Positions 1-5,797 are shown, counted from the first letter of the stretch. The stretch is 7,361 nt of DNA from JAJPXC01 sp964628905 (GCA_964628905.1 CAZVNS010000055.1:1-7361), one strand, 5' to 3'. Numbers and translations: made by a program. The notes: a model not told the origin generated them from the letters alone.

Positions 1-20
1 TCGCTCATTCGGTCGCTCAT
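1..20 (-). other. Possible start of a minus-strand gene leaving the left edge
   Basis: An ATG on the minus strand at 20 reads Met-Ser-Asp-Arg-Met-Ser and stays open to the window edge. It is preceded by AGGGTAA, a purine-rich ribosome-binding-like sequence, and by TAAATTTG (plus-strand 29-36), an exact match to the Bacteroides -7 box TAnnTTTG, though that box is so close that the leader would be very short and no TTTG -33 box is evident. In NBU-type elements a mobilization (relaxase) gene commonly follows the primase, so a mob gene would fit here. Only six codons are visible, so this is a placement guess, not an identification. The repeat TCGCTCAT at 1-8 and 13-20 is the same sequence read twice (Met-Ser-Asp / Met-Ser). 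Confidence 0.25.
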
Positions 21-66
21 TTACCCTACAAATTTACCGAAAATCAGCGAGTTAGGCAGCATTTTA

Positions 67-94
67 TTGGGTGCTTGTGGGTGCGCTTGGGTGC
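67..94. repeat. Three GGGTGC repeats at exact 10-base spacing
   Basis: GGGTGC occurs at 69-74, 79-84 and 89-94, with the wider form TTGGGTGC at 67-74 and 87-94 and GTGGGTGC at 77-84. A 10-base period puts all copies on one face of the helix, as expected for cooperative protein binding. The array directly precedes an AT-rich stretch (104-126), the order often seen in replication origins. The binding protein is unknown. Confidence 0.5.
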
Positions 95-103
95 AGGCTC
101 GAC

Positions 104-126
104 AAAAATTTTTCTGAAATTTTTGA
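104..126. other. AT-rich stretch, possible DNA unwinding region
   Basis: AAAAATTTTT at 104-113 followed by AAATTTTTG at 117-125 forms a nearly pure A/T segment between the 10-base-phased GGGTGC repeats and the TTGTCCG repeat cluster. The surrounding DNA is GC-rich, so the contrast is strong. A duplex-unwinding element is a plausible role, inferred from position only. Confidence 0.35.
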
Positions 127-180
127 GAGCACACATTTTTCAGGTGGCCAACGGCGGACAACGCGGACAACGGCCTGAAA

Positions 181-210
181 TGAGGTGCTGTCGGCTGCGT
201 AAGCGCCTCA
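181..210. other. Hairpin inside the repeat region
   Basis: TGAGGTGCT (181-189) can pair with AGCGCCTCA (202-210), nine positions with one G-T pair, around a 12-base loop. It lies between the two doubled iteron-like repeats. There is no T-tract beside it, so a terminator is unlikely; a structured single-strand priming or nicking site is possible. Confidence 0.4.
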
Positions 211-217
211 TTCTTAC

Positions 218-247
218 TATACTTTCTCTTTTCAAGGAAAAAGTATA
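218..247. other. Second hairpin inside the repeat region
   Basis: TATACTTT (218-225) pairs exactly with AAAGTATA (240-247) around a 14-base loop whose closing bases can add two more pairs. It sits directly next to the hairpin at 181-210. The weak A/T stem argues for a DNA-level role such as cruciform or melting rather than transcription termination. Confidence 0.35.
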
Positions 248-396
248 AGTATTGAGGGCCGGAGGCATTTTGGCCGCCGTTGACCGCCGGGGTGGCGGGT
301 TTTCGGCCAATTGTCCGAAGTTGTCCGCACTTTGGCCACGGCTAAACCGCGGACAATGAGCGTTGTCCGCGTTGTCCGACAGGTTTTGCAAAAATG

Positions 397-430
397 TGTG
401 GGGTCTGAAACGCAAAAACGCGACCCTACA
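397..430. other. Imperfect inverted repeat near the operon terminator
   Basis: TGTGGGGTC (397-405) pairs with GACCCTACA (422-430) at eight of nine positions around a 16-base spacer. ACCCTACA from its right arm recurs directly at 23-30. It may be part of the origin-like region or a protein-binding site; nothing decides this. Confidence 0.3.
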
Positions 431-432
431 AG

Positions 433-458
433 AAAAGCACAATCGTGTGGGATTGTGC
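433..458 (-). terminator. Rho-independent terminator of the primase operon
   Basis: GCACAATC (437-444) and GATTGTGC (451-458) form a perfect 8-base stem around a 6-base loop. Read on the minus strand, the stem is followed by TTTTCTTGT. It begins 25 bases after the stop codon of the zinc-ribbon gene, as expected for the end of this operon, and separates it from the repeat region. Confidence 0.65.
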
Positions 459-483
459 CTTAACGCGGTGATTATAAGGAGCG

Positions 484-795
484 TTACACCTTAATCACCT
501 GAATGTACTTCAGCTCGCCGTAGTAGCCTCGCGCCCTCAGCTCCTCGATGAGGTGGCGGGGCTGGAAGGCTGCGAGGTCGGGGTTGCAGGGACGGCGGCT
601 CTTTGAGAGCCGGATAGTCGCTGACTTCTGCCGGGCGGTTTCGGCCTGGCACTGCTTGCAGTAGGACTGGAGTCCGTCGGCGTTCTTCGCCGAGCGGTGA
701 AACTCCTCTGCGGGCTTGGTCTCGCCGCAGCGAACACAAGTCTTGGCGAAGGTGATTACCTTGCCTTGGGGATTGTCGGTATCGTGATTATCCAT
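484..795 (-). CDS. Small zinc-ribbon protein (103 aa), last gene of the primase operon
   Basis: The 103-residue product has a four-cysteine zinc-ribbon-like module: Cys20-x2-Cys23 and Cys46-x2-Cys49 with the spacing filled by KPAEEFHRSAKNADGLQ. This resembles the short Cys-x2-Cys ... F ... DGL ... Cys-x2-Cys modules common in phage and mobile-element proteins, sometimes attached to HNH nucleases; no HNH motif is present here. A basic stretch follows (about 55-70), then a C-terminal segment around HLIEELRARGYYGELKY (81-97). It starts 12 bases after the primase stop and ends just before a terminator, so it is almost certainly co-transcribed with the primase. A nucleic-acid-binding accessory role in replication or transfer is the likeliest reading, but it is inferred. 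I do not recognise a named family. Confidence 0.75.
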   Translation of the reverse strand: MDNHDTDNPQGKVITFAKTCVRCGETKPAEEFHRSAKNADGLQSYCKQCQAETARQKSATIRLSKSRRPCNPDLAAFQPRHLIEELRARGYYGELKYIQVIKV

Positions 796-807
796 AGTTG
801 GTGATTT

Positions 808-3800
808 TTAGAATGGTAATTCGGATTGTTGCGGGGCAGTCGGCGCCGGAGGCTCCGGCTGCGGTTCATCGTCGTAGTCGGGAGCGCCATCGACGATGTA
901 GAATGTCTCGAGGTCGATGTCAGCGGCGGTCTTCAGGGCCTCATAGTCGAACACCATAGCGGTAGCCCTGCCGTAGGCCAGGCGCCGCGTGGTCTTGCCG
1001 TCGACGGTTTCGACGATGTAGTCAGGCTCGCCGTTGGGCTTGATTTTCTTGAAGCGCTTGCGTTTCATGCCGAGGAAGTGGGGCGAATGGCGCAGGTAGT
1101 TTTCGAGTGCGCCCAAGTCCATCTTCATCTGGTTAAGCCCCGGTCGTGCCTTCAATAGCTCGCTTATGGAGGCCCAGTCGAGATATAGCAGTTGGTGGGG
1201 GCCGGGGAAGTTGACGCGCTCCTCCGGCTTTGCCTTCTCGGGCAGGAAGGAGGGCTCGCGCTTTATGTCGTAGTGCGTGCCGTCAACGACCTTGCCAATC
1301 ATACGCATGCCGTTGAGCATCGACCAGAAGTCGGCGGTTTCCGACGTGCGCTGCGCCATCGAGTGTTGGTAGCGCAGGCCGCGGACGAACACTCCGAACA
1401 GTTCGGCGTAGCTGAACGGCATGTCGGCGCAGGTTTCGAGCACGCGGTAGGTGGCCAGCGGAATAGCCCAGTCGTTGAGCAGGCGGTCTTGCAGCGTGTC
1501 GTCGCCAATGGCGGCCGACAGCTCGTTGCTGACCGTCTTGAACATCGGCATGAAGTTGGCCTTGAAGGTGTCGATGTGCGTTAGCAGCGGCATTATGAGG
1601 TGGGCGTTGCCGAGGCTTGCGCGGTCGCGCAGATCCTCGAAACGCCTCTTTTCTTCCTGTCCGTGGGAGGTCTGCGTGAAAGCGAGGTGAATGCATCGAG
1701 AGAAAAGGGCGTCGTCGAAGGTCGGCTGGTGCTGGCCGCAGAAAATGACGCCGCTGTACACCGGGTTGCTCACCATGCCCTGCGTGGTGTCGCCCATGTT
1801 CATCTTGGTGTTAGACGTGCCTCCCCAAATGGCCTTCAGAAGGTCGACCTTGTTGGCCGGAAGGAGGTTGGTGTACTCGTCGAGCACCACCATAGCGTTG
1901 CGGGCGTGGTTGAGCATGTACGACATCGCCGGGATAGTGGCGTTTGCCAGTTTCGGCGGGTCGTGCGGCACGGTGTAGAATGTGGCGAGCGTGGTGGCCA
2001 GCGCAGTCTTGCCCGACCCTTTGATGCCGAAAAGGTTGAGCAGCGGGAAATAGTTGGTCTGCGAGTAGATGTGCTCGCGGAACAGGCAGGCGAGCACGAA
2101 GGCGAAGCCTATCTTCCCGTTGTCGCCGAACACCGAGGCAATGCGCAGGGCGAAGTCGCGCAGGCTCTCGTCGTTGCCGTGGCGGTACTCCATCTTTCGC
2201 TCGAAGTTGTAGCTGCCGACCTCGGTGGCGTACATCTTCGAGAAGGCCGGCAGGTAGAAGGTGCGCCCTTGGTGCCTGACAAGGCCCATCTCGTCCACGG
2301 GCGTGAAGCAGCCGTCGGCCCAAATGCCGTCGGCGAAGGCGTAGAAGCCCTCCTTGTCCTGCCAGCCGAGCACGTTGATGTTCTCGGCGCTCTCGGTAAT
2401 GGCGTAGAGGTATTCCTTGAGGTTGTTGAACTTGTCGGCCTTGCCGTGCCAGATGTAGGTGCCCTGCGACTCAATGGCTATTTGGAACGCCTGCAATGAG
2501 CCGAGGGTCTTCTGCGGCAGTTCCAGGGCCTCCTCGTGGCCGTACTCGTTGATTATGCGGTAGAGGCGCAGGGAGTTGTCCTTGGACTTGACGTGCACCA
2601 GCGGGCGCAGAATGAAGTTGGAGAGGCGTTCAAGCCCTTCCTCCTTGCCCGGGGTGTAGTACATGTTGTTGCGTATGATGAGGTTTGTCTTGCGCAGCAG
2701 TTGCAGCTCGGCGGTGTCGGTGACGTCCGAGGCCGGTTCCTCGTAGGACTTCTCCTTCAGCTTGCGCCCGGCAGTCTTCAGCGCGTCGCGCCAGGTCTTC
2801 GCCTTGCCGTAGAGCTTTGAGAGGCGGTCGATGCAGATGTCGCGGTTCAGCTCGTCGTCCATGAAGACGAGCAGGTCGGCAACCTCCTTGACCACTTCCA
2901 GTTTCAAGTCCTGGGTGTCGGCGCCGACAAATCGTTTCTCGGCATACCACACCACAAAGGGCTTGTCCTCCAACTGCAGGTAGACGTCGCGCCCGGTGAT
3001 GTAGCTGTCGGGGTCGCGCTTTACGCCCTGCGCGTCGTCCTCCTTGGTGCGGGGCAGCTCCCGGACACTGACCTCGAAGCCGAGGCGCATCGCGGCGGCG
3101 CCGTTCTTCATCACGGCAGCGACACCGGCGGGGTACAGCTCGCCCCCTTTGGGCGGGTCGCTGTCGGGGACATAGCGCAGGGTCTTGCAGTTGCCGCCAC
3201 GGCGCAGTGCCTCCAGGTGCTTGTCGGTCTGGGCGGTGCCCAAAGTGGCGACCGCCTCGTTGAGGCCGACGGATTGGAGGCGCAGCACGTCGGGGGCGCC
3301 CTCGACCATGATGTAGCAGCCGGAGCTTCGGGCTTGGCGTGCCGCCACGTCGATACCGAAAACGGATTCTTCCTTGGCGTACACCGACGAGTTGCGCGAG
3401 TTAATGTATTTGGGGGCGTCGGGGCGGTCGCCGATGTAGCGGGCCGTGAAGGCCACGACCTTTCCCCAGCGGTTGCGTATGGGGATAGTGACGCGCTCGC
3501 GGAAGAAGTCGTAGGGGCCGCGCTCTCCGTCCGACACCAACGACACCTCTTTGAGGTGGTCGAGGTTGAGCCTGCGCTCGGCGGCGTATTGTAGCAGGCG
3601 GTTGCCTTTGGGTGCGTAGCCTATGCCTGCCTCCTGGCAGAACTGCTCGCCCCAACGACCATAGGCATACTGCCGTGCGGCCTCGGCCTCGGGCGTGGCT
3701 TCCTGCAACTGCTCCGTGAAGAAGCGCTGGGCGGTGTCGAGCAGGGCCATCAGGCTCTCGCGGTGGCGCGAGGCGTCCTGCTCGGCCTCGCTGCGCTCCC

Positions 3801-4095
3801 GGCGCTCGTACTGAATGTCGATGTGGTACTTGCGGGCAAGCCATTCAAGGGCCTCGACGAATGACATGGCCTTGTGCTCCATGAGGAAGGCCACGGCGTC
3901 GCCGTGCTTGCCGCAGCCGAAGCAGTGCCAGGTGTTGCGCGAGGGCGTCACGCAGAACGAAGCCGACCTTTCCGAGTGGAAAGGGCACGAGGCCCAGTGG
4001 TTGACCCCCTTCTTGCGCAGGTCGAGGAAGTCGCTGACGACATCGAGGCAGTCGGCGGCGTCGATGATGCGTTGCTTGCAGCTCTCACTTATCAT
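808..4095 (-). CDS. CHC2 zinc-finger / TOPRIM primase fused to an SF3-like (AAA+) helicase, 1095 aa
   Basis: This protein probably primes and unwinds DNA for replication of the excised element or synthesis of the complementary strand after transfer. The N-terminus (about 5-95) is a CHC2 zinc finger with Cys37-x2-His40 and Cys58-x2-Cys61, as in DnaG. A DnaG-like catalytic core follows; its TOPRIM part has Glu265 in MVEGAPDVL and Asp311/Asp313 in YVPDSDP. Residues 395-450 resemble a DnaG-type linker. Residues 465-600 loosely resemble a DUF927-like region. The motor domain has Walker A GIKGSGKT (690-697), Walker B MVVLDEY (735-741), a sensor-like strand SGVIFCGQ (781-788) and a candidate arginine finger Arg800. 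The acidic, proline-rich tail ends in SELPF. The frame is open upstream to 4242, but Met at 4095 is chosen because the CHC2 domain begins there and the extra 49 residues are a shadow of the HTH gene; the resulting ATGATAAGTGA overlap suggests translational coupling. NBU1 PrmN1 is the comparison I would make first. It is unusually long for a primase alone, in line with a fusion. Confidence 0.92.
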   Translation of the reverse strand: MISESCKQRIIDAADCLDVVSDFLDLRKKGVNHWASCPFHSERSASFCVTPSRNTWHCFGCGKHGDAVAFLMEHKAMSFVEALEWLARKYHIDIQYERRERSEAEQDASRHRESLMALLDTAQRFFTEQLQEATPEAEAARQYAYGRWGEQFCQEAGIGYAPKGNRLLQYAAERRLNLDHLKEVSLVSDGERGPYDFFRERVTIPIRNRWGKVVAFTARYIGDRPDAPKYINSRNSSVYAKEESVFGIDVAARQARSSGCYIMVEGAPDVLRLQSVGLNEAVATLGTAQTDKHLEALRRGGNCKTLRYVPDSDPPKGGELYPAGVAAVMKNGAAAMRLGFEVSVRELPRTKEDDAQGVKRDPDSYITGRDVYLQLEDKPFVVWYAEKRFVGADTQDLKLEVVKEVADLLVFMDDELNRDICIDRLSKLYGKAKTWRDALKTAGRKLKEKSYEEPASDVTDTAELQLLRKTNLIIRNNMYYTPGKEEGLERLSNFILRPLVHVKSKDNSLRLYRIINEYGHEEALELPQKTLGSLQAFQIAIESQGTYIWHGKADKFNNLKEYLYAITESAENINVLGWQDKEGFYAFADGIWADGCFTPVDEMGLVRHQGRTFYLPAFSKMYATEVGSYNFERKMEYRHGNDESLRDFALRIASVFGDNGKIGFAFVLACLFREHIYSQTNYFPLLNLFGIKGSGKTALATTLATFYTVPHDPPKLANATIPAMSYMLNHARNAMVVLDEYTNLLPANKVDLLKAIWGGTSNTKMNMGDTTQGMVSNPVYSGVIFCGQHQPTFDDALFSRCIHLAFTQTSHGQEEKRRFEDLRDRASLGNAHLIMPLLTHIDTFKANFMPMFKTVSNELSAAIGDDTLQDRLLNDWAIPLATYRVLETCADMPFSYAELFGVFVRGLRYQHSMAQRTSETADFWSMLNGMRMIGKVVDGTHYDIKREPSFLPEKAKPEERVNFPGPHQLLYLDWASISELLKARPGLNQMKMDLGALENYLRHSPHFLGMKRKRFKKIKPNGEPDYIVETVDGKTTRRLAYGRATAMVFDYEALKTAADIDLETFYIVDGAPDYDDEPQPEPPAPTAPQQSELPF

Positions 4096-4309
4096 GGCGC
4101 AGTTGCTTGAAGAAGTTGTAGTCGTGCCAAAAGCGTATGATTTCGGCGCCGGTGTAGGTGAACAGCCGGGTAAGGTCGGGATTGAGGGGCACGATGCGCC
4201 CTTGACGGCGCCAGCGGCCCAGGGAGCGGCGGTGGACGTCAAGGAGGTTGCAGGTGTCCTTGACGTTGTAGATGCCGGCGGGGTTTACTTTGGGTTCTTC
4301 ATTGCACAT
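4085..4309 (-). CDS. Excisionase-like winged helix-turn-helix protein (74 aa)
   Basis: The product is a small basic DNA-binding protein. Residues 12-62 fit the MerR/excisionase-like HTH_17 pattern: GIYNVKDTCNLLDVHRRSLG forms helix-turn-helix, followed by RWRRQGRIVPLN as the wing and a TRLFTYTGAEIIRFW end. Proteins like this act as recombination directionality factors or local regulators in Bacteroides elements (Xis2c/Xis2d of CTnDOT, Orf2x/Orf3 of NBU1, as I recall). The start at 4309 gives the full domain; the frame is open further upstream, but that part is out-of-frame DNA of the preceding gene. It begins 13 bases after the preceding stop and overlaps the primase start by 11 bases, so all three should be translated from one message. 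A purely regulatory role is the alternative. Confidence 0.85.
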   Translation of the reverse strand: MCNEEPKVNPAGIYNVKDTCNLLDVHRRSLGRWRRQGRIVPLNPDLTRLFTYTGAEIIRFWHDYNFFKQLRHDK

Positions 4310-4322
4310 GGCGGTAGTGTTT

Positions 4323-4742
4323 TTATGGTGTTGGCGCCCAGCCGTCGGGCGAGCCTCCCCGCAGGAGGTTGTCGCGGTAGGCAATCATGTTGTCTATGGC
4401 GCGGAGGCGGTTAAAGCCACGTGCGCAGAGCTGGCCTTTGCGCAGGGCTTTGAGCACTTCGTCGAAGTTGTAGTATATGCTGCCGTTGTCGCGGGTGTAG
4501 TAGGGCAGGCAGGAGGGCGGCGGCGAGTTGCGCCAGCGGTAGAGGGTGGAGTCAGACACTTCAAGTATCTGTTCGAGGCTGAAGGAGTCGAGCTGTATGT
4601 TCTCGACCAGCGCGTCACGCATCACCTTCAAGTCCTTCACGATGTTGTGCAGCTCCAACATCTGCTGCATAAGCTCGCGGAGCAGCTTGACGATGTGCTC
4701 GCCTTGCCTCTCGCTGAAAGTTGTAGATAAGGGGGTTGTCAT
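4323..4742 (-). CDS. Coiled-coil plus helix-turn-helix protein (139 aa), Orf3/Xis-like
   Basis: The first gene of the operon. Residues 12-46 are a heptad-like, Leu/Met-rich helix (HIVKLLRELMQQMLELHNIV), likely a dimerising coiled coil. Residues 53-102 look like a helix-turn-helix: FSLEQILEVSDSTLYRWRNS is the helix pair, a proline-rich wing follows, then IYYNFDEVLKALRKG. A basic tail (about 103-128) follows. Bacteroidales mobilizable and conjugative elements often carry a protein of this architecture next to a smaller HTH gene. The pair here suggests control of excision and of the operon itself. The ATG at 4742 lies about 43 bases after the start point predicted from the promoter-like site at 4792-4823. 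Role inferred; the DNA-binding fold is well supported. Confidence 0.8.
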   Translation of the reverse strand: MTTPLSTTFSERQGEHIVKLLRELMQQMLELHNIVKDLKVMRDALVENIQLDSFSLEQILEVSDSTLYRWRNSPPPSCLPYYTRDNGSIYYNFDEVLKALRKGQLCARGFNRLRAIDNMIAYRDNLLRGGSPDGWAPTP

Positions 4743-4791
4743 GTTTTACAGTTTTGAAATTTCGACACGAAGGTACGGCGCGGCAAAACTG

Positions 4792-4823
4792 CAAAAAGAT
4801 GAGCTTTGGGTAAACGACACAAA
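4792..4823 (-). promoter_or_regulatory. Candidate Bacteroides-type promoter for the HTH-primase operon
   Basis: On the minus strand TTTG (4820-4823) lies 20 bases before TCTTTTTG (4792-4799), which matches the Bacteroides -7 consensus TAnnTTTG at five of its six fixed positions; TTTG is the -33 consensus. Transcription would start near 4785, giving a leader of about 43 bases to the ATG at 4742. A second, overlapping candidate -7 is TACCTTCG further downstream, with only a 16-base spacer. The 103-base gap between this operon and the upstream gene makes a separate promoter likely. Confidence 0.45.
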
Positions 4824-4845
4824 ACTCACCCCTTTTTTAAGGATT

Positions 4846-5589
4846 CTACACACTTTCAGCGAGGGCCTTGAAGGCTGCCGACAGGCGCTCGCGCCAGCCC
4901 CGGGGGCCGTGCTCAATGGCGAGGAAGGTGTCAACGGCATATTCGCTCGTCTTTGACTGCAGGTAGTGGAGCGAGGGCACGGAGCCGTCGGCCTTGCGGA
5001 GGGTGCCGTGGCCGATCATCTGTTTCTTCCAGTCGCGGGGGAGCCAGCCGAAGGCCTGCATCAGCGACAGGAAGAACACGGCGCGGGCTATGTTGGGGGC
5101 GGTCAGCGGGTGGTCGCCGTTCTTGGCCCGTTCAAGATCGGCGCCGCTGACTTCGGGCGCGAACACCCCGAAGGCGTTGGCCACGTCGGCCAAGCCGTCG
5201 TAGGGCACCGGGGTGTCGAGCGGCAGGCGCGGCACGCGGCCTCGGCACTCGAACTCGTCAAGGACAACGCGGGCAGCCTCGTTATCGAAGCTGCCCGTGC
5301 GTGAAAAGATTGCTATGATACGTTTCTCGTAATGGCTTAACAAGTCGTACACCCTGCTGTAAACACTGATAAGGCGGTTGGTAGCCCATGCCAATTTCCC
5401 TCGATTGATAAAGTATGAACTGTGGCTGTCGAAGAAGTCGTTGAGGAACACCGCATAGCGGCGGTTCTGCCCGAGGAACCGTTCTCGGAAGTAGTGGTGG
5501 GCGTCGACCAGCAGGGTCTCTGCGGTCGGGATTTGGTCACTTGGCTCGTCGGTAAGCCAAAAAGAGAGAGTGGCCGTCGGCGTATTCAA
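4846..5589 (-). CDS. Unrecognised protein between integrase and HTH operon (247 aa from a TTG start; probably the C-terminal part of a frameshifted gene)
   Basis: I do not recognise the family. The longest frame has no ATG near its start: it begins with TTG at 5589, just after an in-frame stop at 5593-5595, and reads LNTPTATLSFWLTDEP. From residue 11 on it looks like a globular soluble protein with many aromatic residues (HHYFRERFLGQNRRYAVFLNDFFD), no membrane segments, no Cys cluster and no obvious catalytic motif. The C-terminal part is GHGTLRKADGSVPSLHYLQ followed by a helix-like end. Its position, between int and the xis-like genes, is where NBU1 has Orf2 and where CTnDOT-like elements have regulators. 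It lacks the tyrosine-rich motif I associate with RteC, so I do not call it that. A more natural start is the ATG at 5641 in the neighbouring frame (see the separate entry); merging the frames gives 264 residues. Confidence 0.65.
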   Translation of the reverse strand: MNTPTATLSFWLTDEPSDQIPTAETLLVDAHHYFRERFLGQNRRYAVFLNDFFDSHSSYFINRGKLAWATNRLISVYSRVYDLLSHYEKRIIAIFSRTGSFDNEAARVVLDEFECRGRVPRLPLDTPVPYDGLADVANAFGVFAPEVSGADLERAKNGDHPLTAPNIARAVFFLSLMQAFGWLPRDWKKQMIGHGTLRKADGSVPSLHYLQSKTSEYAVDTFLAIEHGPRGWRERLSAAFKALAESV

Positions 5590-5641
5590 GCCTCATTAAG
5601 CGGTCATCGTAGGCGTTTGTAAGGTTGGTAAGTTGTTTCAT
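5537..5641 (-). CDS. Short frame with strong start signals: probable true N-terminus of the gene at 4846-5589
   Basis: ATG at 5641 is preceded by TTTTAAGGAT, the best ribosome-binding-like sequence near this gene. The frame encodes 34 residues (MKQLTNLTNAYDDRLMRLEY, then ADGHSLFLAYRRAK) and stops at 5537-5539, overlapping the 247-residue frame. The two frames differ by +1. Removing one base from the five-T run that reads CTCTCTCTTTTTGG on the minus strand (plus 5558-5570) would join ADGHSLF directly to WLTDEPSD and give one 264-residue protein. The overlap therefore looks like a frameshift mutation, a sequencing or assembly indel, a phase-variable tract or programmed frameshifting; I favour an indel. 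A genuine leader peptide is the remaining alternative. Confidence 0.5.
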   Translation of the reverse strand: MKQLTNLTNAYDDRLMRLEYADGHSLFLAYRRAK

Positions 5642-5711
5642 ATCCTTAAAAGGTAGCCGGATAGCGACCCTAACTAAAACAATTGTGCAAGCATAATGCA
5701 ACTAATTTACG

Positions 5712-5719
5712 CAAATTTA
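5712..5719 (-). promoter_or_regulatory. Candidate -7 promoter box upstream of the unrecognised gene
   Basis: TAAATTTG on the minus strand exactly matches the Bacteroides -7 consensus TAnnTTTG and lies about 70 bases upstream of the ATG at 5641, after the integrase terminator. No good TTTG is found at the expected -33 distance. The box overlaps one of two direct repeats TTTGCGTA (plus-strand TACGCAAA at 5708-5715 and 5724-5731, 16 bases apart) that could bind a regulator. Confidence 0.35.
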
Positions 5720-5744
5720 ATCATACGCAAACAGCCTTAACACG

Positions 5745-5780
5745 GAAAACTCCCCTCCGGCAGGCCGAAAGGGAGTTTTC
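5745..5780 (-). terminator. Intrinsic terminator after the integrase gene
   Basis: GAAAACTCCC (5745-5754) and GGGAGTTTTC (5771-5780) form a perfect 10-base stem; the loop contains a small inner CGGC/GCCG pair. On the minus strand the 3' arm ends in TTTTC. It starts 17 bases after the integrase stop codon. Because A and T runs lie on both sides it could also work in the other direction. Confidence 0.7.
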
Positions 5781-5797
5781 GAGGGGTGGCGGTAGCC

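Larger units (their letters stand above)
138..378. repeat. Iteron-like cluster of TTGTCCG / CGGACAA repeats; candidate origin (oriV or oriT)
   Basis: The heptamer CGGACAA occurs at 155-161, 164-170 and 350-356, and its complement TTGTCCG at 311-317, 321-327, 363-369 and 372-378: seven copies in about 225 bases. The outer ones are doubled 9-mers, CGGACAACG twice at 155-172 and CGTTGTCCG twice at 361-378, forming an exact 18-base inverted repeat. Further paired sequences are GTGGCCAA (144-151) with TTGGCCAC (332-339), CAACGGCGG (149-157) with CCGCCGTTG (274-282), and TTTCAGG (138-144) with CCTGAAA (174-180), the last framing the left doubled repeat. Clustered short repeats beside a primase-helicase gene and an AT-rich stretch are typical of an origin bound by a replication initiator. 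An oriT is the main alternative, because NBU-type oriT regions lie near the primase/mobilization boundary. The repeat structure is seen; the function is inferred. Confidence 0.6.

Noticed and set aside
1..117. C-terminal end of a plus-strand protein (frame 1 open from the edge to a stop at about 115)
   Set aside because: Reads through the GGGTGC repeats and gives no protein-like pattern; 38 codons open by chance is unremarkable.
140..442. 100-residue minus-strand open frame in the left region
   Set aside because: It covers the inverted repeats and hairpins and runs through the operon terminator; its protein is low in recognisable structure and rich in Arg/Pro/Ser from GC-rich repeats.
1..483. 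CRISPR array
   Set aside because: Repeats are 7-9 bases, occur in both orientations and have irregular spacing; no 25-40 base repeat-spacer structure.
1600..2499. 299-residue plus-strand open frame
   Set aside because: Antisense of the helicase part of the primase gene; Val/Gly/Glu-rich composition typical of the complement of a GC-rich gene, while the minus frame has Walker motifs.
4096..4242. 49-residue N-terminal extension of the primase
   Set aside because: Low-complexity Ser/Thr/Pro sequence that is the out-of-frame reading of the HTH gene; the CHC2 domain begins immediately after Met at 4095.
4846..5589. RteC-type regulator as the identity of this gene
   Set aside because: Position would fit, but I do not see the aromatic C-terminal motif I associate with RteC, so the name is not supported.
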